NCBI RefSeq assembly: GCF_002368195.1
Contig: NZ_AP018178.1
Coordinates: 5,174,145-5,238,144, forward strand
Reading direction: 5' to 3'
Length of the DNA stretch: 64,000 bases
Source of the DNA: Calothrix sp. NIES-2100
GTDB lineage: Bacteria; Cyanobacteriota; Cyanobacteriia; Cyanobacteriales; Nostocaceae
In this document: positions 33,199 through 42,914 of the stretch, piece after piece
Layout of the letters: every line of letters begins with the position of its first letter
Numbering within the stretch: position 1 is the first letter of the stretch
Made by a program: the position numbers and the translations under genes
The notes under the pieces: model-generated
What the model was told of the DNA's origin: nothing
The model's input: the letters and a program-made list of their open reading frames with translations, nothing else
Database searches by the model: none

Positions 33199-35076
33199 AT
33201 GTGCGGCATTGTGGGGTATATTGGCACTCAAGCGGCGACAGAAATTCTCTTATCTGGTTTAGAGAAATTGGAGTATCGGGGCTATGATTCTGCGGGAATC
33301 GCTACTATCTGGGAAGGTGATGTGCAATGCGTGCGGGCTAAGGGCAAACTCCAGAACTTACGTTCTAAACTCGAACAAGTAGAAACTCCCGCGCAAATTG
33401 GTATCGGTCACACTCGCTGGGCGACTCATGGTAAACCAGAAGAGTATAATGCCCATCCCCACCTAGATACGGCAAGGCGAGTAGCGGTAGTGCAAAATGG
33501 CATTATTGAGAACTATCGTGAGTTGCGAGAGGAACTAAAAGCCAAAGGACATGTGTTTCGTTCCGAAACAGATACAGAAGTTATTCCGCACCTGATTGCC
33601 GAAATTTTTAAAACATCTCCCTCTTCCTTATTAGAAGCGGTTCGTCAAGCTGTAAACCACCTACAAGGCGCATTTGCGATCGCAGTGATTTCAGCAGACT
33701 ACCCAGATGAATTGATTGCTGTTCGGCAACAAGCACCCTTGGTAATTGGATTTGGGCAAGGAGAGTTATTTTGCGCTTCCGATACGCCGGCGATCGTTGC
33801 TTATACCCGGGCAGTGCTACCATTAGAAAATGGAGAAATTGCGTGCCTGACACCTCTGGGTGTGGAAATTTACAACTTTGCTGGCGATCGCCTCAAAAAG
33901 CAACCCCGATTACTCAACTTGAATCCCACAATGGTAGAAAAGCAGGGATTCAAGCACTTCATGCTCAAAGAAATTTACGAGCAACCAGGAGTGGTACGTG
34001 CTAGTTTAGAAGCTTACTTTAGTAATGATGCTAATACCAGTCAGCCTACCCAGTCACCAATTAATCTTGGGTTACCTCCAGAATTCTACGCAGATATAGA
34101 ACAAATTCAAATCGTTGCTTGTGGTACTAGTTGGCACGCCGCATTGGTAGGAAAATACTTGCTCGAACAACTAGCAGGGATTTCTACCCAGGTACACTAT
34201 GCTTCCGAATATCGCTATGCCCCATCACCTTTAATACCCAATACATTGATTATTGGTGTGACGCAATCAGGGGAAACAGCTGATACTTTGGCAGCTTTAG
34301 CAATGGAAAAAGAACGCCGTCAAGGTAAAGAAAGCAAATATCAAGCGCGATTGTTGGGTATTACCAATCGTCCAGAAAGCAGCCTCGGTCATATGGTTCC
34401 CCATATTATTAATACTTTAGCAGGAATTGAAATTGGTGTAGCGGCGACAAAAACCTTTATTGCCCAATTAATGGCATTTTACGCCTTAGCCTTGGATTTA
34501 GCTGCCCATCGTCAAACAATTTCCCCAGATAAAATCGCAGAAATTATTGAAGGCTTGCGACAAGTTCCCAAAGAAATTGAAGCCACTTTAGAAATTCAAG
34601 AAGGTTTAACCGAACAATTAGCACACGAGTTTGCAGAAACCCAAGATTGTATCTTTTTGGGAAGGGGGATTAACTTCCCCATCGCCTTAGAAGGCGCATT
34701 GAAATTAAAAGAAATTAGCTATATTCACGCCGAAGGATATCCAGCCGGCGAAATGAAACACGGCCCGATCGCCCTTTTGGATGCTAAAGTACCAGTAGTG
34801 GCGATCGCTGTTCCTGGTAGTGTTTACGAAAAAGTGATTTCTAATGCCCAAGAAGCCAAAGCTAGAGATTCGCGGTTAATTGGGGTAACACCTGTAAAAG
34901 ATGGCGAAGCAGCCGAAATCTTTAACGATTTATTACCAGTACCAACTGTAGATGAATTACTCTCTCCCATCCTCACAGTCATACCTCTGCAATTATTGGC
35001 TTATCACATCGCGGCGCGTCGCGGTTTAGATGTCGATCAGCCCCGGAACCTCGCAAAATCGGTGACTGTGGAATAG
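33199..35076 (+). CDS. glmS: Glutamine-fructose-6-phosphate aminotransferase (isomerising)
   Basis: GlmS makes glucosamine-6-phosphate from fructose-6-phosphate and glutamine, the first step towards UDP-GlcNAc for peptidoglycan and lipopolysaccharide. The 625-residue protein starts MCGIVGYIG, giving the N-terminal catalytic cysteine after Met removal; GAGAGGGG lies upstream. The glutamine amidotransferase domain (about 1-230, with GIGHTRWATHG) is followed by two SIS sugar-isomerase domains (about 300-430 and 470-600) and the conserved C-terminal tail DQPRNLAKSVTVE that caps the active site. Downstream of psaC; followed by a terminator. Confidence 0.97.
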   Translation: MCGIVGYIGTQAATEILLSGLEKLEYRGYDSAGIATIWEGDVQCVRAKGKLQNLRSKLEQVETPAQIGIGHTRWATHGKPEEYNAHPHLDTARRVAVVQNGIIENYRELREELKAKGHVFRSETDTEVIPHLIAEIFKTSPSSLLEAVRQAVNHLQGAFAIAVISADYPDELIAVRQQAPLVIGFGQGELFCASDTPAIVAYTRAVLPLENGEIACLTPLGVEIYNFAGDRLKKQPRLLNLNPTMVEKQGFKHFMLKEIYEQPGVVRASLEAYFSNDANTSQPTQSPINLGLPPEFYADIEQIQIVACGTSWHAALVGKYLLEQLAGISTQVHYASEYRYAPSPLIPNTLIIGVTQSGETADTLAALAMEKERRQGKESKYQARLLGITNRPESSLGHMVPHIINTLAGIEIGVAATKTFIAQLMAFYALALDLAAHRQTISPDKIAEIIEGLRQVPKEIEATLEIQEGLTEQLAHEFAETQDCIFLGRGINFPIALEGALKLKEISYIHAEGYPAGEMKHGPIALLDAKVPVVAIAVPGSVYEKVISNAQEAKARDSRLIGVTPVKDGEAAEIFNDLLPVPTVDELLSPILTVIPLQLLAYHIAARRGLDVDQPRNLAKSVTVE

Positions 35077-35104
35077 TATAAAATTATACTTTATATTTTA
35101 TATG

Positions 35105-35151
35105 AAAATAGCTTCTTAGCAAGTTATGTAGCTTGCAAGAGCTATTTTTTT
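35105..35151 (+). terminator. Intrinsic terminator of glmS
   Basis: An imperfect stem pairs AAAATAGCT-CTT-GCAAG with CTTGC-AAG-AGCTATTTT and ends in seven T residues. Confidence 0.75.
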
Positions 35152-35345
35152 GCGTAAATACTACAAGTCATTCCTGTATATCAAAAGACTTAATTACCCC
35201 GGATATCACAGTGAAGGTTGAAATTGTCTATTTAAATGCGATCGCAGAAACTTGAATGTATATTTTTATAACATATTTAAGCTACAAACCAGTCTGTAAA
35301 AATTAGATCCGGTAACATCTAAAATTAATTCAATCTATCAAAATT

Positions 35346-37019
35346 ATGAGTGAAATCCATCTACGTCAAATCAAGTCTTACCTGCAAAAAACATTTAATG
35401 ATTTGATTGACTTGTCAGATTATCAAAACAAATCTGAAGCAGATAGAGAGTTAATTTTATTAACAAGAAGTCTAGCTGCATTTACATTGATGGTATTAGC
35501 TGATATTTCTCCTCAAGAAGCAGCAAAATCAATAGTTGATGGTGGACAAGATAATGGAATAGATGCCATTTATTTTGACAGAAGAGAAAAAATAATGTAT
35601 GTATTACAATCCAAATGGAAACAGGAAAGTAAAGGAAGTATAAAAACAGATGAAGTGATGAAATTCACTCGAGGATTTAAAGACTTAGTGAATGCTAGAT
35701 ATGATAGGTTTAACTCAAAACTCAATAACAAAACTCAAGATATTGAGGAAGCACTTAATGACGCAGGAACAAGATTTGAAATAATTCTTGTCTATTCAGG
35801 ACAAACTCCCCTAGCAGATGAGCCTAAAAGAGAATTTGATGATTTACTAGGTGAGATGAACGATTCATCAGATATAGTCAGTATGAGAGTTCTTAACCAA
35901 TCAAATATATATAACATAATATCTCAAGGAGCATCTGGCAATCCTATAAATTTAGATGTTTGCCTTTTTGATTGGGGACAAACTAAAGAACCTTATCAAT
36001 CTTATTATGGCCAAGTTTCTGCAAGAGAAGTAGCTGATTGGTGGACTAAACATTCTCCTAAATTGTTCTCTTCAAATATTAGACTATTCGTCAAAGATAG
36101 TGAAGTCAATGAAGGTATTATCAATACAGTTAAAAAAGAACCGGAAAAATTTTGGTATTATAATAATGGTATAACAGCTTTATGTTCTAGTATTGGCAAA
36201 AAACCACTTGGAGGTAGTGGAAGAGATACAGGTATATTTGAATGCAAAGATGTGAAAATAGTCAATGGTGCTCAGACTGTTGGTTCAATAGCAAGAGCAT
36301 ATCAAAATTCTCCTGAGCAAGTTGAAAAAGCAAGAGTTCACATTCGTTTTATATCTTTAGAAAATTGCCCTGAAGCATTTGCTACAGAGATAACTAGATT
36401 CAACAATACTCAAAATAGAATTGATCGTCGAGAATTTGTGGCTCTCGATCCTGAGCAAGAAAGAATCAAAAATGAACTTCATTTAGAGGGAATTATTTAT
36501 ACTTATAAGTCAGGTGAATCAATTCCAGATGGACAAAAAGGTTTTGATTTAAATGAAGCTACGATTAGTCGAGCATGTAAACAGAATGAGGTTTCTTTCG
36601 CCACAAGAGTTAAAGATAAAATTGGTGTTTTATGGGAAGATATAGAAAAACCCCCATACAAAACTCTATTTAATAGATCGGTGAATGGTTCTAATCTTTG
36701 GAAATTAGTTCAAATACTAAGAGTAGTAGAGAAGAAGTTATCAGAAGTACAAAAACAACGAGATGGAAGAGAAAAGTTATTTGCTACTCATAGTAATCGT
36801 CTCGTTCTACACTTAGTTTACAAAGCTCTACCAGATAATTTTTTTAGTATATCATCTGATTTAACCCCAGAAGAAATTGATGATATTGAATCTATAACCT
36901 CAAAGTTCTTGGGCAGTATTATGAGTGAAAGTAGCAACCTATTTCCAAGTTCCTATCCGGCAAATATCTTCAGAAATGTCACAAAATGCCAAGAAATTAT
37001 TGAAAGAATTTTAAATTGA
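35346..37019 (+). CDS. AIPR-family (abortive infection phage resistance) protein
   Basis: A 557-residue protein. The N-terminal part looks like a PD-(D/E)XK nuclease of the Mrr type: Asp73 in GQDNGIDAIYFD and Gln88-x-Lys90 in VLQSKWK. The AIPR domain follows, with its signature FWYYNNGITALC near residue 269 and VKIVNGAQTVGSI near 304, and EITRFNNTQNRID after it. AIPR proteins are linked to phage abortive infection and restriction-like defence. The gene is AT-rich with no HIP1 site in 1.67 kb, unlike its neighbours, which suggests transfer. It is the first gene of the defence island and is convergent with the ImmA gene. Confidence 0.85.
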   Translation: MSEIHLRQIKSYLQKTFNDLIDLSDYQNKSEADRELILLTRSLAAFTLMVLADISPQEAAKSIVDGGQDNGIDAIYFDRREKIMYVLQSKWKQESKGSIKTDEVMKFTRGFKDLVNARYDRFNSKLNNKTQDIEEALNDAGTRFEIILVYSGQTPLADEPKREFDDLLGEMNDSSDIVSMRVLNQSNIYNIISQGASGNPINLDVCLFDWGQTKEPYQSYYGQVSAREVADWWTKHSPKLFSSNIRLFVKDSEVNEGIINTVKKEPEKFWYYNNGITALCSSIGKKPLGGSGRDTGIFECKDVKIVNGAQTVGSIARAYQNSPEQVEKARVHIRFISLENCPEAFATEITRFNNTQNRIDRREFVALDPEQERIKNELHLEGIIYTYKSGESIPDGQKGFDLNEATISRACKQNEVSFATRVKDKIGVLWEDIEKPPYKTLFNRSVNGSNLWKLVQILRVVEKKLSEVQKQRDGREKLFATHSNRLVLHLVYKALPDNFFSISSDLTPEEIDDIESITSKFLGSIMSESSNLFPSSYPANIFRNVTKCQEIIERILN

Positions 37020-37057
37020 AGTTGCTTTAAAAAATTTCAAAACTTTTTATACAACTT

Positions 37058-37600
37058 TTATCTAATATTTACTGCAGTGACGTTACTACGGAATCGTACC
37101 ATTTCCTCACTTGCATGAAAATGTAATGCTATTTCTGTCTGTTTCATTTGACGCTGAACAGCCCAAAGTAAACCCCGCCGAGGAATCTGAAGACAACTAC
37201 CTAAATAAGTAGCTTCATCTTCATCGCTCTGTCGGCGCAAAGGAAGCCCAGTATTTGGATCGAAGCGGACAATTTTATGTCTTAATAACAGGTGTCCAAA
37301 CTCATGCATCAGGTTCGACTCACGCCTCGCGGGTGTATGGAGTGGGTTGTTTACAATCCAGAGTGGGCTTTGATTGATAATTCCTGCTGACCATTGGTCG
37401 CTATCGAGCAATATCTTTACTACACAAGGATCTAAGTTGGGAATCTGTTCCGGTGTCAAAATTTTGGCATTTAGTTGAACTGCCAGTATATCTGCTGGTA
37501 ATGGGTCAAATGCCCGTAAGTTTAATAAACTACGTTGCTCAGTGGCAATGCCTTCACACTTTTGCCTAAACTCAGTTGGTAATGTCTCTGTTAGTGCCAT
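37058..37600 (-). CDS. ImmA/IrrE-family metallopeptidase
   Basis: A 180-residue protein with the zinc metallopeptidase motif HEFGHLLLRH (HExxH) near residues 99-108, preceded by RRESNLMHEF, and a downstream acidic motif DEDEATYLGSCL that should supply the third zinc ligand. ImmA/IrrE enzymes cleave a partner repressor, as in ICEBs1 ImmA/ImmR or Deinococcus IrrE/DdrO. The XRE gene is directly upstream on the same strand, 18 bases away. The most likely role is to inactivate that XRE protein on a stress or invasion signal. It could also be an antitoxin-toxin type pair. Confidence 0.85.
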   Translation of the reverse strand: MALTETLPTEFRQKCEGIATEQRSLLNLRAFDPLPADILAVQLNAKILTPEQIPNLDPCVVKILLDSDQWSAGIINQSPLWIVNNPLHTPARRESNLMHEFGHLLLRHKIVRFDPNTGLPLRRQSDEDEATYLGSCLQIPRRGLLWAVQRQMKQTEIALHFHASEEMVRFRSNVTAVNIR

Positions 37601-37618
37601 ATTCTTATAATCCGGCTA

Positions 37619-37981
37619 TTAATTGTCGCTTTTTTGAGCATTATCGCGAGACGCTGCTTTGACTAATTCTGCTAGTGCATTCGCTATTGCCGGATCGAGT
37701 TTTTTCGATGCTCGCAATTGAATTTCTATTGTCTCTAATGTATTAAAGTCGGAGGGAGCTTCGGATTCTTCTGTTTTCTTAAATAGTTCAGATGGTGGCA
37801 CTTGTAGCCAATTGCAAAGTAATAAAAAGGTTTCCATATCGGGCATTTTGCCATTTTCTACCCGTGAGAGTGTAGCAGAACTAATATTACCTATTTCTTT
37901 AGCTGTATCTCGCAAACCCTTGCTCCCTCGCTTCGTCTTCACCATTGCACCCAATAAAGCTGTGTCTAAGTTGTATCCCAT
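37619..37981 (-). CDS. XRE-family transcriptional regulator
   Basis: A 120-residue protein with a Cro/CI helix-turn-helix at about residues 10-65 (LRDTAKEIGNISSATLSRVENG). The rest is acidic and helical. It forms an operon with the ImmA/IrrE gene and is divergent from the three-gene pPIWI-RE operon, only 148 bases from its start. This position would let it repress both directions from the shared promoter region, which contains a spaced inverted repeat ATGAAAC / GTTTCAT near 38000 and 38072. Confidence 0.85.
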   Translation of the reverse strand: MGYNLDTALLGAMVKTKRGSKGLRDTAKEIGNISSATLSRVENGKMPDMETFLLLCNWLQVPPSELFKKTEESEAPSDFNTLETIEIQLRASKKLDPAIANALAELVKAASRDNAQKSDN

Positions 37982-38129
37982 AGGTTTTTTGTTGCTTTTA
38001 TGAAACGCTTTGCTTTATTGTATCACTCAGCTATAGTTATTATGTATTCTTTATGTATATACGATTAACAGTGTTTCATTTAAGATACGAAATTCATCCA
38101 AAACTAATTTTATACAAGGGAGGTACTGC

Positions 38130-39281
38130 TTGGATAATAGCGAAATCATCTTATTTGATTTCTTGGTTGTTGGGTTAGCAGAGTTTTTGCGTTTAGATAC
38201 TCTAGACCAAATCCCTAAATACCCCTACCCTGATTTTTTACAGCGTGCCTCCAACACTCTGGCATTGAAAATGACAAGTATTCCGTATCCGCGTACTTTA
38301 GAAGGTCTTTTTAGTCTTTTAGAAAAACCCTTGCAAACATGGTATCCACTGGCGATACCGAAAGAGTTTGATTCAGAATATGGCTTGATTTACGATAAAG
38401 CGCTAAGTGAAGAAGCAAGTCAATATTTCTACGAACAGTTGGTAAAACGAGGGCAATTGCCTGAGTTTGCTTCTGTGAAAATACAGCAAATTGCGCTGGA
38501 AAACTTTCTATTTCAGAGGCTGCTGGAGAGACTGCAAGAAGCCAATGAAAAGGATGCTGAACGCGCTGTGCAAGAATATGTTTTGCTGCGGCGATTCTTA
38601 ATTGAGAATCCTTATACTACTTTAGAGAGCCTACGCAAGACCTTTTCTAAAACACGTTACATATCTATTAATGATGTGGGCGAACTGTACGAAGACTGTA
38701 AAGAAAATGAATCTTATTGGTGTTGCGATCGCTGCGGCCCTTTGATTAAAAAACATGGGCATTTACGTAGCATTAAGCCAAGCGTCTGCAACGATCATCG
38801 GAAAAACTTGTCTCATGTCCGGCGTATTTATTGGAAGCAAGGTCTGCGTCGTCTCAAGTTTGGTATTCATTGGCGTGTCTGTTTGCCTGGAATCCCAGAG
38901 ATAAATCTGTTCGAGGCTTTAAAAAAGCTGCATCAACAACAGCCAGAATATCTTTGTGAAGTTCAACTTTGGCCTGGTATTGACCGTTACGACTTGCAAC
39001 TACGTTTTGGTGATGGTTCAATGTGGGCTGTAGATGTCAAAGACTACCGAAATCCCTATGATTTGGCTTTGCAACTGAAGCCGATATTTGGGGAAGGCGA
39101 TTTGCACTACGACGAAAGTTTTTATGTGATTCCTAACCATCGTCTGCGTCAACGCCAAGATTACATTGATATCTTGCGTGAAGAAGCAACAGGATTGCCA
39201 AAAAGTACCCATCTTTTCAGCGATAGAGCTTTTGAAGAACGAGTCAGCACTAAGATAATGCACCTGAGTAAAGGGAAATAG
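38130..39281 (+). CDS. pPIWI-RE-associated restriction endonuclease with domain Y
   Basis: A 383-residue protein with two parts. The N-terminal helical region (about 1-185) corresponds to the pPIWI-RE three-gene-island domain Y. A small cysteine cluster follows (CCDRCG near 198 and VCNDH near 219), likely zinc-binding. The C-terminal domain is the REase that accompanies pPIWI-RE, with PD-(D/E)XK residues Asp288 (RYDLQL) and Asp302-Val-Lys304 (WAVDVKDY). The start is a TTG, supported by a strong AGGGAGGT five bases upstream. It is the first gene of the island; the helicase gene starts four bases after its stop. It probably cuts DNA located by the PIWI-RE protein. Confidence 0.82.
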   Translation: MDNSEIILFDFLVVGLAEFLRLDTLDQIPKYPYPDFLQRASNTLALKMTSIPYPRTLEGLFSLLEKPLQTWYPLAIPKEFDSEYGLIYDKALSEEASQYFYEQLVKRGQLPEFASVKIQQIALENFLFQRLLERLQEANEKDAERAVQEYVLLRRFLIENPYTTLESLRKTFSKTRYISINDVGELYEDCKENESYWCCDRCGPLIKKHGHLRSIKPSVCNDHRKNLSHVRRIYWKQGLRRLKFGIHWRVCLPGIPEINLFEALKKLHQQQPEYLCEVQLWPGIDRYDLQLRFGDGSMWAVDVKDYRNPYDLALQLKPIFGEGDLHYDESFYVIPNHRLRQRQDYIDILREEATGLPKSTHLFSDRAFEERVSTKIMHLSKGK

Positions 39282-39285
39282 CATT

Positions 39286-42200
39286 ATGAGTCAAATGACA
39301 TTATTTGAGCCACCTGTTATTTTTACAGAACGTATCAAAGAATTGAAAGATAACTCTGAGCTAAATCGAGAGCAAGCCCAATCATTACTTCAGGTGGAAC
39401 TTGGCTTTGCCTTGATGGAGTGTTTAGGAATCGATGATGAACCAGTAATAGCAGTTTGGGCAATACTCAGTGGTATGCCTTTGCGACATCCAAGGTTACA
39501 AAACTTAGATGAAAGTCAGAAGCGTGCAGTTGCTAACGCTCGGCAAATTATCCCATTTTCTGCACGTTTTGCATGGTTGGGGGCATTACGTTTTTATATC
39601 CGCAATATTCCGCAAAACTGGCGTAATTATGATTTTAATATCCAAGACTTAGATTCTCAGATTATTCATGCAGCAAAAGGTCTGCGCCATCAAGTCCACC
39701 AAAATTTATATGAAAACTGTCTGAGTGCCGATTTGGAGTTTCGCCAACGCAGGGCTGAACCAGTAAAGGCAGGAGTTCCCTACCAATTCCAGGCAAAGAC
39801 AGAAAAAGAAACAGTCACAATGCAAGTACAGTTCACACCAGAACATTTAAGTAGTGCAAGACAACAGCCTTGGTTTCCCACACCACGCGATCGCAATCCT
39901 TTTTCAGTGCGAATTTCAGATTTAGAGTCAGATGCAGAGTTCCTCGATCGCCGCGAACAGTTACTAGCACGCCGATATGGATGGCATGAAACACAAAAAG
40001 GACACTGGGTAAGCCGCTTTCGCAAAATCAACTTTCACAAAATTCAGGAAGACGGGACGCTGAGCGATCGCAATACAGAACCACTAGATTTGGATGGTTT
40101 TGTACATATTGCGGGACAGGTTGCTTCTGGGAAGTCTACCCTGTCAACTTTGCTTGCTGTTAATGTATTACGAAATCACCCCGACCGCCGCATCACCTTA
40201 GTTGTCAGTGATGTACAGTCAGCAATTCGGTTAGCAAATCAAATTAATTGGTGGTTCTGTGACGATCCAGAAAACGATGAGCCAGTTGCAGTACCGTTAT
40301 TAGGACGCACTAAACGAGACGCGCACCTGAAAAGCTTCTATGCCTCAAAAGACTTTCAGGAACACTGGCAACGCGGACAACCACACTGGGGCGATCGCTT
40401 TTTGGGAACGGCTTGTGCTTTGCAAGGACTCCTACAAGCTAGCGACATCTTCGACCGTTTGCATGGTAAGCCACTCATACCTGGAACTGAGCCATGTCAT
40501 GCTTTGAAAGAAGCACCAGAAAGCGAAAGCAAGCGTAAAAAACAAAACAATAACCCTGGTGTGTCTCACTTGTGTCCGTTTTTTGCTACTTGCCCATCAA
40601 AGCAAGTCTATCGTGATATGCCAAATGCCCGTGTTTGGATTACAACTCCAGGCGCAATGGCAATGGCTGGTTTACCGCGTCATCTAGAATTGCGTCCCAT
40701 CAAGATAGGGGAACTCGTTTATCTACATTCCGATATTGTTGTGTTTGATGAAGTAGACACAGTTATTAAGTGGTTTGATGACGTATATGCTGAGAAAGTT
40801 TTATTGACCAATGGTGGTGTTTTTGATGACATTGGGGTACAAACTGAAGATTACATGAGATTCAACCGTGTTACCCCACCATTGATGCAGCGATGGACAA
40901 CCGCAGAACGTCATGTACAAAGTGTAGTTACAGCAACTTTAACCCTATTGGATAAGCGTTTAGGACACGAGTTTTTACGTAAATGGATAGAACGTGGCTA
41001 CTTTACACCTAATTCTCTTCTGTATAAATTTTCTCGTCGCCTAGCTGGACTTGAAGAGTTAGATTCTCCTGATGTCACTGAGCAAGAAATTAAGGCTAAT
41101 AATCGACGCGTACAGCAGATAATGCGAAATTTTGACGCATTACTTGATGATGACCCTTTACTTGGGCAACCTCGTCCCAATTCTAAAGTTCAGAGACTGG
41201 CACTTCTGATTCAACAGATTAATAGTATTGGCGAAAGTGCTACCGACGATAGTATTTATCGTGCTTGCAAAGCCTGGATAGTTGATTTTTTCCCCAAAAC
41301 AGGAAAAAGGTTAGCACGACTGCGAGAACAACTGGAAAAACGTCAAAACAATTCACAGCAGACAGCTAAGAAAAAACGGCGGAAGTCCTCAAAACAGGAG
41401 GAAGAATCAGATCCCGTAGACACCCTCGAAACCCTAGCTTATCGTTTACAGTTTGCCCTGACCATCACCCTTTTAGATCGGCACACGCGCATTGTTTTTT
41501 ATGAATGGCATCATCGACCACCCACTTTAGATGACGAGCCACCACATCGTCGGATGCCGACAGCAATGTTAAATATTTTACCGTTACCACCAACAGGAAG
41601 GCAGTTTGGTACCTACTATTCCCGCAAAGATGACAATCACAACCAATCTGAAAACAGTAGCGATAATGCCTTATCTTTGTTTGCCTATACCAATATTGGT
41701 CGTTACTATGTTTTGAACTTTCATCGCTTGCTGACAGACTTGGATGGTCAACGCGGCCCCAACGTCTTGGCATTATCAGGAACTTCTTATCTACGAGATT
41801 CCACTAAGTTTCATGTGGGTAATCCCCAGGGTATTTTAATGCCAGAGCCGAGTGCAACAGAAGCGATCGCCCAAAGCCGTTTTAAGTTTTTACCTCAATC
41901 GAACCGCAAAGATGAACCTATCCGTATTTCTGGGACACCAGAACGCCAAAAGATGGGAATGTTTAAAGAGATGGCACAAGCATTAGTTGGTAACAACGGT
42001 AGTAGCGATTTAGGACAGGAACTTGAGGAATTGAAACAGCTTGGCCAGAGCAATCCAGATTTTTGGCAGGATAGGGAACGCATACTATTACTCGTTAATT
42101 CCTACGATCAGGCGCGATGGGTAGCAGACGAAATCCGTCAATGTTGGTGGGGTATGCGGGAGCAAGTTTACCATTTGCAGCGCGATCGCACAGAAACTCT

Positions 42201-42909
42201 GACCGAGGATGACATCAACTATCTCTCAAGGATGGAAGTTGGTGCGCTCAACCGTGCTGACATCGAAACTTTCGCACTGACTGGCGGTAAAATCCTGGCT
42301 GCACCGATAAGTGCAATGGGGCGCGGATTCAACATTTTGAATGCCAATGGTAAAGCGGCTTTCGGTGCGGTTTACTTTCTCACCCGTCCCTATCCTCATC
42401 CCCATGATACTCAAGCGATCGCTCAAGAAATCAACCGTCGTGCTTTGGATTGGGTAGAAGATGCGAATTTCGTGGCTTGGGAAAAAGACGGAATTTTAGG
42501 GCGTGCGGAAGCTGTGCGCCAATTGGCTGCACGTTACTGGCGATCGGTAGAACATCGTTCTTACTACAAAACACTGTATAAAAATGAAGAATTACGCGCC
42601 TTTCCCCGTCAAGACTTAGCTGCGACTACGGCTGGCGTAATCGTTCAAGCCGTAGGTCGCCTTTTACGCGGAGGTGTTCCCTTTCACGCTTACTTTGTTG
42701 ATGCTGCTTGGGGGCCAAACTATGCCAAAGAGCAACAGCTTGATACACCACGTACCAGTTTACTAGCAGCAATCATCGATTTGCTTTGTGATTATGTTGA
42801 TGAAGATACGATAAGTAAGGCTTTATACCAATCAATTGCAGATGCTTTGGTTAATATCGATGGCTTCAACTGGGAAATAGATGCAAGAGATAGATCAAGA
42901 GATAGATAA
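39286..42909 (+). CDS. DinG-type helicase with pPIWI-RE domain Z
   Basis: A 1207-residue protein. The N-terminal region (about 1-230) fits the pPIWI-RE three-gene-island domain Z. The helicase core is XPD/DinG-like: Walker A GQVASGKSTL near 277, four cysteines at 377, 404, 430 and 436 (the last two in LCPFFATC) placed like the Fe-S cluster of this family, Walker B VVFDEVDT near 483, and C-terminal motifs SAMGRGFNI (about 1005) and QAVGRLLRGG (about 1122). A lysine-rich linker (KKKRRKSSKQ) lies near 700. In this system the helicase should unwind the target for the PIWI-RE and nuclease partners. Four bases downstream of the REase gene. Confidence 0.85.
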   Translation: MSQMTLFEPPVIFTERIKELKDNSELNREQAQSLLQVELGFALMECLGIDDEPVIAVWAILSGMPLRHPRLQNLDESQKRAVANARQIIPFSARFAWLGALRFYIRNIPQNWRNYDFNIQDLDSQIIHAAKGLRHQVHQNLYENCLSADLEFRQRRAEPVKAGVPYQFQAKTEKETVTMQVQFTPEHLSSARQQPWFPTPRDRNPFSVRISDLESDAEFLDRREQLLARRYGWHETQKGHWVSRFRKINFHKIQEDGTLSDRNTEPLDLDGFVHIAGQVASGKSTLSTLLAVNVLRNHPDRRITLVVSDVQSAIRLANQINWWFCDDPENDEPVAVPLLGRTKRDAHLKSFYASKDFQEHWQRGQPHWGDRFLGTACALQGLLQASDIFDRLHGKPLIPGTEPCHALKEAPESESKRKKQNNNPGVSHLCPFFATCPSKQVYRDMPNARVWITTPGAMAMAGLPRHLELRPIKIGELVYLHSDIVVFDEVDTVIKWFDDVYAEKVLLTNGGVFDDIGVQTEDYMRFNRVTPPLMQRWTTAERHVQSVVTATLTLLDKRLGHEFLRKWIERGYFTPNSLLYKFSRRLAGLEELDSPDVTEQEIKANNRRVQQIMRNFDALLDDDPLLGQPRPNSKVQRLALLIQQINSIGESATDDSIYRACKAWIVDFFPKTGKRLARLREQLEKRQNNSQQTAKKKRRKSSKQEEESDPVDTLETLAYRLQFALTITLLDRHTRIVFYEWHHRPPTLDDEPPHRRMPTAMLNILPLPPTGRQFGTYYSRKDDNHNQSENSSDNALSLFAYTNIGRYYVLNFHRLLTDLDGQRGPNVLALSGTSYLRDSTKFHVGNPQGILMPEPSATEAIAQSRFKFLPQSNRKDEPIRISGTPERQKMGMFKEMAQALVGNNGSSDLGQELEELKQLGQSNPDFWQDRERILLLVNSYDQARWVADEIRQCWWGMREQVYHLQRDRTETLTEDDINYLSRMEVGALNRADIETFALTGGKILAAPISAMGRGFNILNANGKAAFGAVYFLTRPYPHPHDTQAIAQEINRRALDWVEDANFVAWEKDGILGRAEAVRQLAARYWRSVEHRSYYKTLYKNEELRAFPRQDLAATTAGVIVQAVGRLLRGGVPFHAYFVDAAWGPNYAKEQQLDTPRTSLLAAIIDLLCDYVDEDTISKALYQSIADALVNIDGFNWEIDARDRSRDR

Positions 42910-42914
42910 AGAGT

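Noticed and set aside
37300..37345. tRNA-like GGTTCGACTC sequence
   Set aside because: It lies in the coding sequence of the ImmA/IrrE gene and no acceptor or anticodon stem can be built around it.
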